DNA of 64,000 nucleotides, from NCBI GenBank assembly GCA_919902515.1, contig CAKKRD010000018.1:1-64000 (forward strand), read 5' to 3'. This DNA is from Nitrosomonadaceae bacterium (GTDB lineage Bacteria > Pseudomonadota > Gammaproteobacteria > Burkholderiales > Nitrosomonadaceae). The notes under the pieces are model-generated. The model searched no databases, was not told the origin of the DNA, and saw only the letters and a program-made list of their open reading frames with translations. Numbering within the stretch: the stretch's first letter is position 1; each line of letters begins with the position of its first letter. Of the stretch, positions 20,184 to 27,361 are shown one piece after another. The position numbers and the translations under genes are program-made.

Positions 20184-21008
20184 ATGAGCCGGCCGATTCT
20201 GCGATTGAACGATGGCTACGACCACACGTCGCCCGAACTGCGCGATGAAGTGAAGGAACTGCAAAACGAGTTGAAGCAGGAAGGCTACGCGCTCGATGCC
20301 GATGGCTTTTTCGGACGCGATACCGAGGCTGCCCTCAAACAGTTCCAGAGCGAACACAATCTGGACGATGACGGCGTCGCCGGCGCGCTGACTTGGGCGG
20401 CGCTGCTTGGGACGCCGCCACTGGCGCTCGACAAGGTTTATCCCACCACCATTCCGCGCAACGACAGCGGGTATCTCAGGCAACTGGATGCCGCCACCCA
20501 CTACCTGGCGTTCATCAAGCAAGGCGCGCAACAATATGGCATCGACGCACCTGTGCTGGGTGGGTTGGGTTCGCGCGAATCCAGGTGGGGACTGGCCTTG
20601 CAGCTGGCAGGTGCTGGGGGTACCGGCGATTTCGCCGAGCGCGGCTTTCCGGCGCGCTTCCGCCAGGGCGCACTACCTCCGGACGGCGGCGGCTTCGGCC
20701 GCGGCCTGATGCAGATCGACTTCGATGCCCATGAGTTCGCCCGTACCGGCAACTGGCAGGATCCGCAACAGAACATTCTCTACGGCTGCAAGGTGCTGTC
20801 CGATTGCCTCAGTTTCTTCCAGCGCAAGCAAAACCTGCAGGGCAAGCCCCTGCTACGCGCGGCACTGGCGGCCTATAACTGCGGCCCGGGCAACGTCCTC
20901 AAAGCCATCCGCAATGGGCTCGACGTGGACTTCTACACGGCCCACCGTGATTATTCAAAAGACGTGTTGAACCGGGCTGGGTTTTTTCAGTTGAACGGGT
21001 GGGAGTGA
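20184..21008 (+). CDS. Peptidoglycan-binding, lysozyme-like (lytic transglycosylase) protein
   Basis: The 274-residue protein has a PG_binding_1 domain at about 18-75 (VKELQNELKQEGY, then ADGFFGRDTEAALKQFQ). A lysozyme-like SLT/goose-type domain follows at about 105-260. The catalytic Glu is expected in LGSRESRWG, and the later conserved pieces GFGRGLMQID and LAAYNCGPGNV are clear. No signal peptide or membrane segment is seen. It therefore looks like a phage-type endolysin or a substrate of a dedicated export route. No phage gene is adjacent. Confidence 0.8.
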   Translation: MSRPILRLNDGYDHTSPELRDEVKELQNELKQEGYALDADGFFGRDTEAALKQFQSEHNLDDDGVAGALTWAALLGTPPLALDKVYPTTIPRNDSGYLRQLDAATHYLAFIKQGAQQYGIDAPVLGGLGSRESRWGLALQLAGAGGTGDFAERGFPARFRQGALPPDGGGFGRGLMQIDFDAHEFARTGNWQDPQQNILYGCKVLSDCLSFFQRKQNLQGKPLLRAALAAYNCGPGNVLKAIRNGLDVDFYTAHRDYSKDVLNRAGFFQLNGWE

Positions 21009-21133
21009 GGGGCGATGCCCGCAGCATGTCTGGGATGGCGCAAAATAGCGGTAAGGCAGCAAGGAGGGTCGGATGGTTTTTACCTCGAGAGGTTTTTCCA
21101 TCCGGCCCTCTATTCTTGATAAGAGGAGGCTGT

Positions 21134-21868
21134 ATGAAGAGATCGATTCTTGCAATAGTCATGCTGTTGATCATGGCATCTTCCAGCTACGGCGGCTTCG
21201 ATGAAGGACTCGCAGCATATGAGAATAGGAACTACATCGAGGCCTTCAGCGAGCTCTATCGTCTTGCAGCAGCCGGCGACACCAACTCGCAGAACATCCT
21301 CGGCATGATGTATAGCAAGGGCCAGGGTGTGGAGAAAAACGAGTCCGAGGCTGCAAGGTGGTTCCGAAAAGCTGCGGAGGGAGGGCACCCCGGCGGGCAA
21401 TACAATCTTGGCATAGTCTATGCCGAGGGAAAACTCGGGTATCGGGACTACGGTGAAGCGGCGAAATGGTTTCGTAAGGCAGCTGAACAGGGATATTCGA
21501 AGGCGCAATACAACCTTGGCATCCTCTATGCTAATGCCCAAGGCGTCCCCGAAGATTATTGCGAAGCGGCGAAGTGGTATCGCAAGGCAGCCGAGCAATG
21601 GGATCGTGAGGCACAATTCAGCCTAGGTTCTATGTATGCTGAAGGCGCCTGTATGGCGAAAAACTATCGTAATGCCATTGTGTGGATCAAAAAAGCCGCG
21701 ATGCAAGGCCATGCAAGAGCCCAGTACAACATGGGTGTTTTCTATGAACAGGGCCTTGGCGTTGAGCAGGATCTGGAAGAGGCCATTCAGTGGTATCGCA
21801 AGGCCGCAGAGCAGGGGAATGAGAATGCGCAGTACAATCTGAATCTTCTGCTTCGGCAAACAAGATAG
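21134..21868 (+). CDS. Exported Sel1-repeat protein
   Basis: The protein is about 244 residues from the ATG at 21134, with a strong GAGGAGG ribosome site. The longer frame from 20999 overlaps the lysozyme gene and is rejected. A signal peptide (residues 1-20, ending SSSYGG) is followed by six Sel1-like repeats of 36 residues, with the pattern A..NLG..YA.G.GV..D..EAAKW.RKAAEQG. Such alpha-solenoids bind partner proteins in the envelope. The lysozyme gene lies 125 bases upstream on the same strand, so a cell-wall role is possible but not shown. Confidence 0.82.
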   Translation: MKRSILAIVMLLIMASSSYGGFDEGLAAYENRNYIEAFSELYRLAAAGDTNSQNILGMMYSKGQGVEKNESEAARWFRKAAEGGHPGGQYNLGIVYAEGKLGYRDYGEAAKWFRKAAEQGYSKAQYNLGILYANAQGVPEDYCEAAKWYRKAAEQWDREAQFSLGSMYAEGACMAKNYRNAIVWIKKAAMQGHARAQYNMGVFYEQGLGVEQDLEEAIQWYRKAAEQGNENAQYNLNLLLRQTR

Positions 21869-21933
21869 GGAAGGATACAAACTCTGTGCACAAGTCTTCA
21901 TCCTTGTACGTTTTTTTCCAAATCTAATTTCAC

Positions 21934-22140
21934 AATTAAAGGGGCGCGGCTCGAATTGCTTTCTTGGCTATCGAAATCAGCCTTGTTATTGATCTGGCAT
22001 CCTTGGGCATAAGCAGCAGGGCTGGTGATTATGCCCACGTGGCACGGTGTGTAGCGCTACACCGTCAAAAGGAACGCGCGGGCGGCGGGGCATGTATCGA
22101 CTTTACCCTGGCCAGAAAAATAATTTGAGCCCCTTTAATT
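21934..22140. mobile_element. MITE-like inverted-repeat element, about 207 bp
   Basis: The ends are inverted copies. AATTAAAGGGG at 21934-21944 matches CCCCTTTAATT at 22130-22140. Beyond this core the two arms still agree over about 20 more bases (CTCGAATTG...TTGGCTA against CTCAAATTA...CTGGCCA). The centre holds a near-perfect palindrome around GTAGCGCTAC at 22051-22060, flanked by ACGGT and ACCGT. No frame codes for a transposase. It resembles short elements that accompany REP-associated transposases. That link is inferred. Confidence 0.5.
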
Positions 22141-22153
22141 TTTCTCGGTGAAC

Positions 22154-22474
22154 TCAAAATGAAACAACCTTATCAGCCCACTCGACCATATTCACACAAT
22201 CAAGCATTGTGGATATTGGACACACATCCGTTTCACTCTGGTTCCGTGATTTCAGGCATGTTCCGCACGCCAATATAATCCCGTTATTTTTTGCAAATTC
22301 TTCAAGTTGTGCCCTGACATTGTATTTTTCATGAGTAATATTTTCTATTTCTACACCAGCACTCATTAGAAAAATTTTTACCTCGTGCCCTTGTTTTAGT
22401 GCTGCGTTACCGAAGCGCACCCCATTCCATGCTTTCTCCGGCTCATTTGTTTCAATTATGATGCCCAGCCTCAT
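22154..22474 (-). CDS. DsrE-family small protein
   Basis: The 106-residue protein begins MRLGIIIETNEPEKAW and has the DsrE/TusD fold pattern. A first strand is followed by GNAALKQGHEVKIFLMSAGVE, and then by the conserved cysteine region ILACGTCLKSR, where TusD-type proteins carry a persulfide cysteine. A further CPISTMLDC pair is present. The start overlaps the methyltransferase stop (ATGA at 22471-22474), with AGAGGTGG upstream, so the two are translated together. A sulfur-relay or thiol role is likely from the family; the partner is unknown. Confidence 0.75.
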   Translation of the reverse strand: MRLGIIIETNEPEKAWNGVRFGNAALKQGHEVKIFLMSAGVEIENITHEKYNVRAQLEEFAKNNGIILACGTCLKSRNQSETDVCPISTMLDCVNMVEWADKVVSF

Positions 22475-23049
22475 ATCGCCACCTCTTTGACTAATTGAAT
22501 ACCCCAATGGTACGGTTCCAGTATTCTACTGTTGCCATGAAAATTCAAATTTAGCCCTTCTGATGCGCTTAATATTTGGCCTTGATCTGGCCGAACATTA
22601 ATAGCGGGACCACGTTGGGTAGGGATGTCCTTTCTCCAGTGAATAATTGCAACAATACCGCCATCCTTAAGAATGCGTGAAGCTTCTTCAAGAAGTATTC
22701 TTCTTTCACTGAAATGAAGGATATTAAAAAGCAACACCATATCAGTACTATTAGGTTCAAGACCTGTACCTTGTCCAAGAACATCTCGCAATCCGAAAGT
22801 TACATTTGATAAGCCAGCCTTGCGTACATTTTCCCGTGCAATTTCAACCATTGATGGCTCAATATCAAAAGTATAAATTTCACCTGCTGATTTCTTTGCA
22901 ATTGGTACAGTGAACGTACCATAGCCGCAGCCAATCTCGACTATTGTGGTAGTTTCTTTAGAAAGAGCCAGCCAGTCAACAATGCCTTCTATGTCGAATA
23001 GACTGCTCCAATAGGTTTCTTCTGGCATCCCGCTGTCATCGACTTTCAT
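22471..23049 (-). CDS. Class I SAM-dependent methyltransferase
   Basis: The 192-residue protein has the Rossmann SAM site VEIGCGYGTFTVPIAK (about 38-53), an acidic second strand IYTFDIEPSMVEIAREN, and post-motif LLFNILHF. The ribosome site AGAGGAAG lies just before the ATG. It starts 17 bases after an attC-like site. It is coupled to the DsrE gene. The substrate is unknown. A small-molecule thiol or metalloid is possible given the DsrE partner, but that is speculation. Confidence 0.82.
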   Translation of the reverse strand: MKVDDSGMPEETYWSSLFDIEGIVDWLALSKETTTIVEIGCGYGTFTVPIAKKSAGEIYTFDIEPSMVEIARENVRKAGLSNVTFGLRDVLGQGTGLEPNSTDMVLLFNILHFSERRILLEEASRILKDGGIVAIIHWRKDIPTQRGPAINVRPDQGQILSASEGLNLNFHGNSRILEPYHWGIQLVKEVAI

Positions 23050-23065
23050 TTCTTCCTCTGTATAC

Positions 23066-23132
23066 GCCTAACGGGGTCGCGAATTGAGCGGAGCCTGCTT
23101 CGCGGGGGTCGGTGTTGATGCGGAGGTTAGAC
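23066..23132 (-). repeat. attC-like recombination site of an integron cassette
   Basis: Read on the minus strand, GTCTAAC (fitting RYYYAAC) begins the site and GTTAGGC (fitting GTTRRRY) ends it, 67 bases overall. The terminal boxes are complementary. The site lies directly before the ribosome site of the methyltransferase gene, as attC sites of a preceding cassette do. The inner arms do not pair well by eye, which lowers confidence. Confidence 0.4.
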
Positions 23133-23409
23133 GCCGCTCCGCAACTCAGGGTTCGCAGCACCGATTCTCACCTCAAGGCGCAGGCGCTTCTGTTGTGCGA
23201 CTAAACAACCACCGGCTAAAGCCGGTGGTTGTTTAGTTCTCTGCGGGTTTAATTCCCCGTCCCTTGGGGCGAAGGCTGGCTGAAAGCCAGCGGATTGTAA
23301 GAGCGCAGTTAATACCCCGCCGCAAGCAGCGGGGTGCTTTAATTCCACCAGGATTCCCCCTATGGGGATCAGGTGAAGAAGGGAAGATCGTCCATTTAGC
23401 TACCTTGTT
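23133..23409. other. Non-coding stretch holding the hairpin cluster
   Basis: Between the attC-like site and the SUMF gene end no frame is convincing. Apart from the three hairpins already listed, the stretch is G+C-rich on its left and has no promoter or terminator that can be named. The first and third hairpins could stop transcripts coming from the SUMF gene. Confidence 0.5.
23201..23335. mobile_element. Cluster of three hairpins, IS200/IS605-like remnant
   Basis: A perfect 16-bp stem with a TAAA loop lies at 23201-23236 (CTAAACAACCACCGGC and its complement). A 7-bp perfect stem lies at 23275-23291, and a third at 23314-23335 (ACCCCGC with GCGGGGT). AATTAAA/TTTAATT-type tracts lie beside them. 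Subterminal hairpins of this kind mark the ends of IS200/IS605 elements and their non-autonomous relatives. No TnpA or TnpB frame is present. Confidence 0.45.
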
Positions 23410-24372
23410 TCAAGGGAGTGTCATGGCGAGGCGAAATCCCAGGTAACGCATACGCTTCGTCGTATCGAACCAGTTGTGCGTAGTGGCACGCATATCCTGC
23501 GGTCTGTGATTCCATGAGCCGCCGCAAAACACGCGTTTTACGCAATTTCCTTGCCAACAGCTATCTGTCCATTGCCAGACATTTCCCATCATATCGTACA
23601 GGCCGAAAGCATTCGGCTTGAAGCTGCCGACAGGCGCAGTTTTTCTGTTGTCCCACTCGCTCCCGCAGCCATCGCAATTGGCATTGTTATACCCGACATC
23701 ATTGCCCCAGTAATACTCGGTAGTGGTGCCGGCACGCGCGGCGATTTCCCACTCCTCTTCACTCGGCAGGCGATAGTTTTTGCCGGTTTTGTGCGACAGC
23801 CATTGAATATAGGTTTGTGCATCGTTCCAGCTCACGTTGATTACCGGCCTATTGCCGCGCCCCCAACCATTATCCGGAGATTGATATCCGCCACAGCCAC
23901 CTCCCGCCACGCAGGCATCCCATTCATCAAAGGTTACAGCGAATTTACCGATGGCAAATTTATTACCCGGAATGGATATTAATTCGGGGCAATCAGAGCA
24001 CGCTTTGTTCTCTTCACCTTGTTTCTTGCCCTCAATAGGTAGCCGCTCGCTATCATGCCGCTTACTTCCACCGTCAAGTTGGGCTAGCCGCTGCGCTTCA
24101 GCTTTCTGGAATAGGCTATCGCCCATCGCAAGTTCTTCCTCAAGCATTTCCCCATTGATTGCGTTGATTTTCGCTGATGCCTCCAGCTTTGCTATCTCCG
24201 CAGGCATTCCCATGTCTGATTTAAATTTGTTGCTGAATTTGCCGTTAATTGGCATTTCTGCATTCAAGGTATTGGCTTCGCGTCCGCCTGATACCGTGAA
24301 GGCGGATGCGCTCGCTTCAGCAGATACCGTAAAGATTAAAGCGAGCAGGCAGATGTAACAAACTGATTTCAT
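23410..24372 (-). CDS. Exported SUMF1/EgtB-fold (formylglycine-generating-like) protein
   Basis: The protein is about 320 residues from the ATG at 24372 (or 24381), with a signal peptide ending near SAEASASA. The middle is helical and Glu/Lys-rich. The C-terminal FGE-sulfatase domain runs from about 130 to the end: FAVTFDEWDACV, then RPVINVSWNDAQTYIQWL, then YRLPSEEEWEIAARAG, and FGLYDMMGNVWQWT. The closing motif reads VKRVFCGGSWN, and no CxxxxC follows it. The two active-site cysteines of true formylglycine enzymes are therefore absent and another role is likely. It lies in the cassette-like run, on the same strand as its neighbours. Confidence 0.8.
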   Translation of the reverse strand: MKSVCYICLLALIFTVSAEASASAFTVSGGREANTLNAEMPINGKFSNKFKSDMGMPAEIAKLEASAKINAINGEMLEEELAMGDSLFQKAEAQRLAQLDGGSKRHDSERLPIEGKKQGEENKACSDCPELISIPGNKFAIGKFAVTFDEWDACVAGGGCGGYQSPDNGWGRGNRPVINVSWNDAQTYIQWLSHKTGKNYRLPSEEEWEIAARAGTTTEYYWGNDVGYNNANCDGCGSEWDNRKTAPVGSFKPNAFGLYDMMGNVWQWTDSCWQGNCVKRVFCGGSWNHRPQDMRATTHNWFDTTKRMRYLGFRLAMTLP

Positions 24373-24454
24373 GAATTCCATTCTAAAAAAGAAAGCAGGT
24401 TAGGAAATTTTCGGCGTGTTTATATGTAAGCGTACCAAAGTCAGTGCATACATG

Positions 24455-24826
24455 TTAGCCACCACGCCAATTCTGTGCATTGAGTCTTTCAACAGCCGCG
24501 TTGTAGTGAGTTTGGGAAGTGTTGGGCCCATCATTTGTGTTGAAGAGGTCGTAGATGTGCTCGGCGACAACCGAGGCAATGGCGTGGACTACGTCGTGTC
24601 GGGTTAAGCCTTCCTTGGTGAGGCGTGTCATCGCCCTGACAACAGGCTCAAGGTTTAAGGCGATCTGATTTTCAACGATTGTATGAAAGATCGCGTGCGC
24701 CGTTAGATTTGGGAGCTTGTCACGTGCGAGACGGTGGTGCTGTTCGACAAGAAGGATTCGCTCCTGCTCATCAAGTTCGAGCCATTCGTCTGGATTGGGT
24801 GCGAGCTTGGGATCGTATTGGTTCAT
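24455..24826 (-). CDS. DUF1841-like small protein, cassette-borne type
   Basis: The 123-residue protein has no assigned function. It carries the pattern of a small soluble family often found in gene cassettes: PDEWLELDEQERILLVEQHHRLAR, then HAIFHTIVENQ, then PVVRAMTRLTKEGLTRHDVVHAI. The His/Asp-rich helices could bind a metal. AGAGGAA lies nine bases before the ATG. The stop TAA is part of GGCTAAC, close to an attC end box, but no partner box is clear downstream. A different relative occurs at 57318. Confidence 0.65.
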   Translation of the reverse strand: MNQYDPKLAPNPDEWLELDEQERILLVEQHHRLARDKLPNLTAHAIFHTIVENQIALNLEPVVRAMTRLTKEGLTRHDVVHAIASVVAEHIYDLFNTNDGPNTSQTHYNAAVERLNAQNWRGG

Positions 24827-24843
24827 CGTGCCATTCCTCTGGC

Positions 24844-24906
24844 GGCTAATGTAAAAGTAAGGGGCTGCACGCTTTTGCGCAGTCCCGCTTAACTGCCGGG
24901 TTAGGC
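24844..24906 (-). repeat. attC-like recombination site
   Basis: On the minus strand GCCTAAC (RYYYAAC) overlaps the stop codon of the upstream membrane-protein gene, and the site ends in ATTAGCC 63 bases on. Between the boxes is an imperfect hairpin: AAGGGGCTGCACGC at 24859-24872 faces GCGCAGTCCCGCTT at 24877-24890 across a TTTT loop, with unpaired bases in the stem. Box spacing, unpaired bases and placement all fit attC. The downstream box departs from consensus. Confidence 0.5.
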
Positions 24907-25317
24907 CGCCGATTGCTTGCCAATATAAGCCCCACCAACAATTGCAGCAACTTGAAGGATAAACACAAAGAAACTCATGCCACCAATGAAAGTGATGCCT
25001 GTGTTACCGAATACACCAGCAAAACTAACGATGCCGAAAAGCGCAATCATGCCGACAGGAATAAGAAACCCGTAAAGCAAGCGGGATACGTTAACAGAGA
25101 TGTATGACCCAGCCACGATGGCAACGCACGACGAAATTCCTGGGGCGATCACCCATATCTTCAACTGATTGAGGAAAGAGTCGGAGTCTGGATCATTGAT
25201 TCGAGGGATTGGAATGCTGAACAAAATTGACATCAGCCAAGCGACCGCAAGCCATGCGATAGCAAAAGTGGCTAGCGCTACAACAACCCCAGCAATATCT
25301 CTCAACAAAGCCTTCAT
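24901..25317 (-). CDS. Hypothetical four-helix membrane protein
   Basis: The 138-residue protein is mostly hydrophobic, with four membrane segments near residues 8-33, 52-70, 78-100 and 107-133. One polar loop (PRINDPDSDSF) lies after the first. No family is recognised. AAGGAG lies six bases before the ATG. The stop is embedded in the GCCTAAC box of an attC-like site, the usual arrangement of a mobile gene cassette. Its start follows GTTAGGA, the kind of box that ends a preceding cassette. Confidence 0.6.
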   Translation of the reverse strand: MKALLRDIAGVVVALATFAIAWLAVAWLMSILFSIPIPRINDPDSDSFLNQLKIWVIAPGISSCVAIVAGSYISVNVSRLLYGFLIPVGMIALFGIVSFAGVFGNTGITFIGGMSFFVFILQVAAIVGGAYIGKQSAA

Positions 25318-25366
25318 GCGGCTCCTTCCTAACGTTGGCGATCCACGGAAACAACTGGCTTAGTGT

Positions 25367-25657
25367 TCACGTTTGTGGCGATGCTGGATCGCTGTCGTTC
25401 TGACGCAATACCGACCAGAGTGCAATGGGTAGTAATCTTCTCGCTTCAGCCAAGAAGCCTGAACGGTACTCTGGAGTGGTGAAGCGAAACGTCACGCTGT
25501 GACCATCACGTTTCCAGTCTTGATCTTTTGTGCCGCCCCATGGAATGCGGTTGTTACCACTTTGCTGCGAGTGTTGAGACAGTGATCGCAAGCAGTTGAC
25601 CACTGCAAGATCGTCGGATTTGATGGTGATGCTGAATTTGTATGCGGCGTGACTCAT
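25367..25657 (-). CDS. Hypothetical cassette-type protein
   Basis: The 96-residue protein from the ATG at 25657 begins MSHAAYKFSITIKSDDL. It is a mixed alpha/beta domain with no recognised family. Visible pieces are LAVVNCLRSLSQHSQQ, IPWGGTKDQDW and HSVTFRFTTPEYRSGFLAEA. The start lies 20 bases downstream of GTTAGGC on the minus strand, a cassette-junction box. The frame is open to 25711 but the extra part is unlike a start. A short 45-base gap with CTAA...GTTG and CAAC.TTAG arms separates it from the next gene. Confidence 0.5.
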   Translation of the reverse strand: MSHAAYKFSITIKSDDLAVVNCLRSLSQHSQQSGNNRIPWGGTKDQDWKRDGHSVTFRFTTPEYRSGFLAEARRLLPIALWSVLRQNDSDPASPQT

Positions 25658-25845
25658 TGCGATGGTGCCCCCTAAAAGCCTAACGTTAAGTAGACACCGA
25701 TACCGGTGCATATAACCGATTTCCGCAGTCCCTGATTAGCCCCATCATTTCCACTACCTCAATGAATTTCATCAGTCAATTCTTCCTACTTTAAAGCGAT
25801 CAGAGCGGGGAACACCTCTGCCGCAGTTGCCATGCCCAAAGTGCT

Positions 25846-26394
25846 CTAGAACATCGGTTTCTTCTTGGCCTTGTTATAGCGTTTGACACCGGCCATGATT
25901 TCCGCCTTGGCTTCCTCGACTCCGGCCCAGCCGACGATCTCGACCCATTTTCCTTCTTCCAGGTCTTTGTAGTGGGCGAAGAAATGCGCGATTTGCGAGC
26001 GCACCAGTTCCGGCAGATCGGCGTGCGATTTCTTTTCGCTGTAAAGACTGCAGAGCTTGTCGATCGGTACCGCCAGGATCTTGGCATCCTCACCGGCTTC
26101 GTCGGTCATCTGCAACATGCCCAGCGGCCGGCAGCGCACCACCACGCCGGAGATGAGCGGCACTGGCGACAGCACCAGCACGTCCACCGGATCGCCGTCT
26201 TCTGACAATGTGTGCGGAATATAGCCGTAGTTGCACGGGTAGTGCATCGACGTGGACATGAAACGATCCACAAACATGGCGCCGGTTTCCTTGTCCACTT
26301 CATACTTGATGGGATCGGCGTTCATCGGTATTTCGATGATGATATTGCAATCGTTGGGGAGGTCGCGGCCAGAATTTACCCGATCGAGATTCAT
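25846..26394 (-). CDS. ppa: Inorganic pyrophosphatase
   Basis: The product is 182 residues from the ATG at 26394, chosen for the GGAG six bases upstream; the frame is open to 26433. It is a family I soluble enzyme that hydrolyses diphosphate and pulls biosynthetic reactions forward. The core metal site [15 protein letters not shown] is intact (Asp residues binding Mg2+). [17 protein letters not shown] carries the conserved Lys/Glu/Arg residues, and [14 protein letters not shown] ends the active-site region. It marks the return to normal chromosomal DNA right of the accessory island. Confidence 0.95.
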   Translation of the reverse strand: MNLDRVNSGRDLPNDCNIIIEIPMNADPIKYEVDKETGAMFVDRFMSTSMHYPCNYGYIPHTLSEDGDPVDVLVLSPVPLISGVVVRCRPLGMLQMTDEAGEDAKILAVPIDKLCSLYSEKKSHADLPELVRSQIAHFFAHYKDLEEGKWVEIVGWAGVEEAKAEIMAGVKRYNKAKKKPMF

Positions 26395-26456
26395 TTGCGC
26401 TCCTGCTGACTGGAAAGTGGCTATTATAGACATGAGACCGGGAGATTAACCAATTC

Positions 26457-27302
26457 GTGCCCATGCGCATGCTGCTCAACTTAGCCGTTATGGCGGTAAT
26501 CACCTACACTGCGCTGCTACTGCTGCTGTTTTTTGCCCAGCCGCGCCTGATCTATTTTCCGGAAACCGGGTATGACCTCATCGCTACCCCCGAGCAGGTG
26601 GGGCTGGCCTACAAATCGGTAGAAATTACTACTACCGACAACGAGACCCTGCACGGCTGGTTTGTGCCGGCCCCTGCTGCCACTGCGGCCAAGGGCACGG
26701 TGCTGTTCTTTCACGGCAACGCCGGCAACATTTCCTATCGCCTGTACTATCTGACCATGCTGGCTGAGTTGGGCTATGACACTTTCATTTTCGATTATCG
26801 CGGCTACGGCCGCAGCAGCGGTTCACCCTCGGAATCCGGCACTTATCTCGATGCCCAGGCGGCGTGGCATTACCTGACCGCAACAAAAGGCATCCCACCT
26901 GCGCGCGTGGTGCTGTTCGGTGAATCCCTCGGCGGCGCGGTGGCGGCATGGCTGGCGGCACGCGAGAAACCGGGAGCGCTGGTGCTGGCTTCCACCTTTA
27001 CTTCGGTGCCCGACATGGCGGCAAAAATTTATCCCTATCTGCCGGTGCGGCTGTTGTCCCGTTTCGAATACAACACCCTGGAATATCTGCGCTCGGTTAC
27101 TTGCCCGGTGTTCGTCGCCCACAGCCCGCAGGATGAGATCGTGCCGTTCGAGCAAGGCCAGGCGTTGTTCCAGGCAGCGCCGGAGCCGAAGCAGTTCCTG
27201 GAACTGCAAGGCGGCCACAATGATGGTTTCATTTTCATGCGGAAACCGTGGATCAAAGCGTTGGGGGATTTTATTGGCGCGAACCTGGGGGCGCCTCTAT
27301 AA
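26457..27302 (+). CDS. Membrane-anchored alpha/beta hydrolase
   Basis: The 281-residue protein begins at GTG 26457; ATG at 26463 or 26469 are alternatives, since GGAG lies rather far upstream. An N-terminal membrane anchor covers residues 5-25. The oxyanion segment is FFHGNAGNISYR, the nucleophile serine lies in FGESLGG, Asp in SPQDEIVPF, and His in QGGHNDGF. It belongs to the ABHD13/YfhR-like group with unknown ester substrate. It is divergent from ppa and 59 bases before an MFS gene. Confidence 0.85.
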   Translation: MPMRMLLNLAVMAVITYTALLLLLFFAQPRLIYFPETGYDLIATPEQVGLAYKSVEITTTDNETLHGWFVPAPAATAAKGTVLFFHGNAGNISYRLYYLTMLAELGYDTFIFDYRGYGRSSGSPSESGTYLDAQAAWHYLTATKGIPPARVVLFGESLGGAVAAWLAAREKPGALVLASTFTSVPDMAAKIYPYLPVRLLSRFEYNTLEYLRSVTCPVFVAHSPQDEIVPFEQGQALFQAAPEPKQFLELQGGHNDGFIFMRKPWIKALGDFIGANLGAPL

Positions 27303-27361
27303 TCCACGGCGGATGCAGCGTGGATGAGCCACATCCAGGCAGCTTGCTATAAAGGTCCAAA

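Larger units (their letters stand above)
22154..25691 (-). other. Candidate integron gene-cassette run without integrase (CALIN-like)
   Basis: Successive short minus-strand genes (25657, 25317, 24826, 24372, 23049, 22474 starts) of unrelated function have R-box motifs at their edges. GTTAGGC precedes the gene at 25657 and the one at 23049. GTTAGGA precedes 25317. GCCTAAC overlaps the stop at 24901. Two sites (24844-24906, 23066-23132) have both boxes. No integrase gene or attI is visible in the window. Other junctions are incomplete, so decay or chance is possible. Confidence 0.45.

Noticed and set aside
23201-23335. CRISPR repeats
   Set aside because: The three palindromes differ in sequence and spacing and are not direct repeats with spacers.
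23410-24372. True formylglycine-generating enzyme
   Set aside because: The active-site cysteine pair after GGSW is missing.
22154-25691. Complete integron with integrase
   Set aside because: No tyrosine recombinase frame occurs on either strand of the window, so only a cassette-like run can be claimed.
26812-27230. Minus-strand frame under the alpha/beta hydrolase
   Set aside because: Shadow of a gene with a full catalytic triad.
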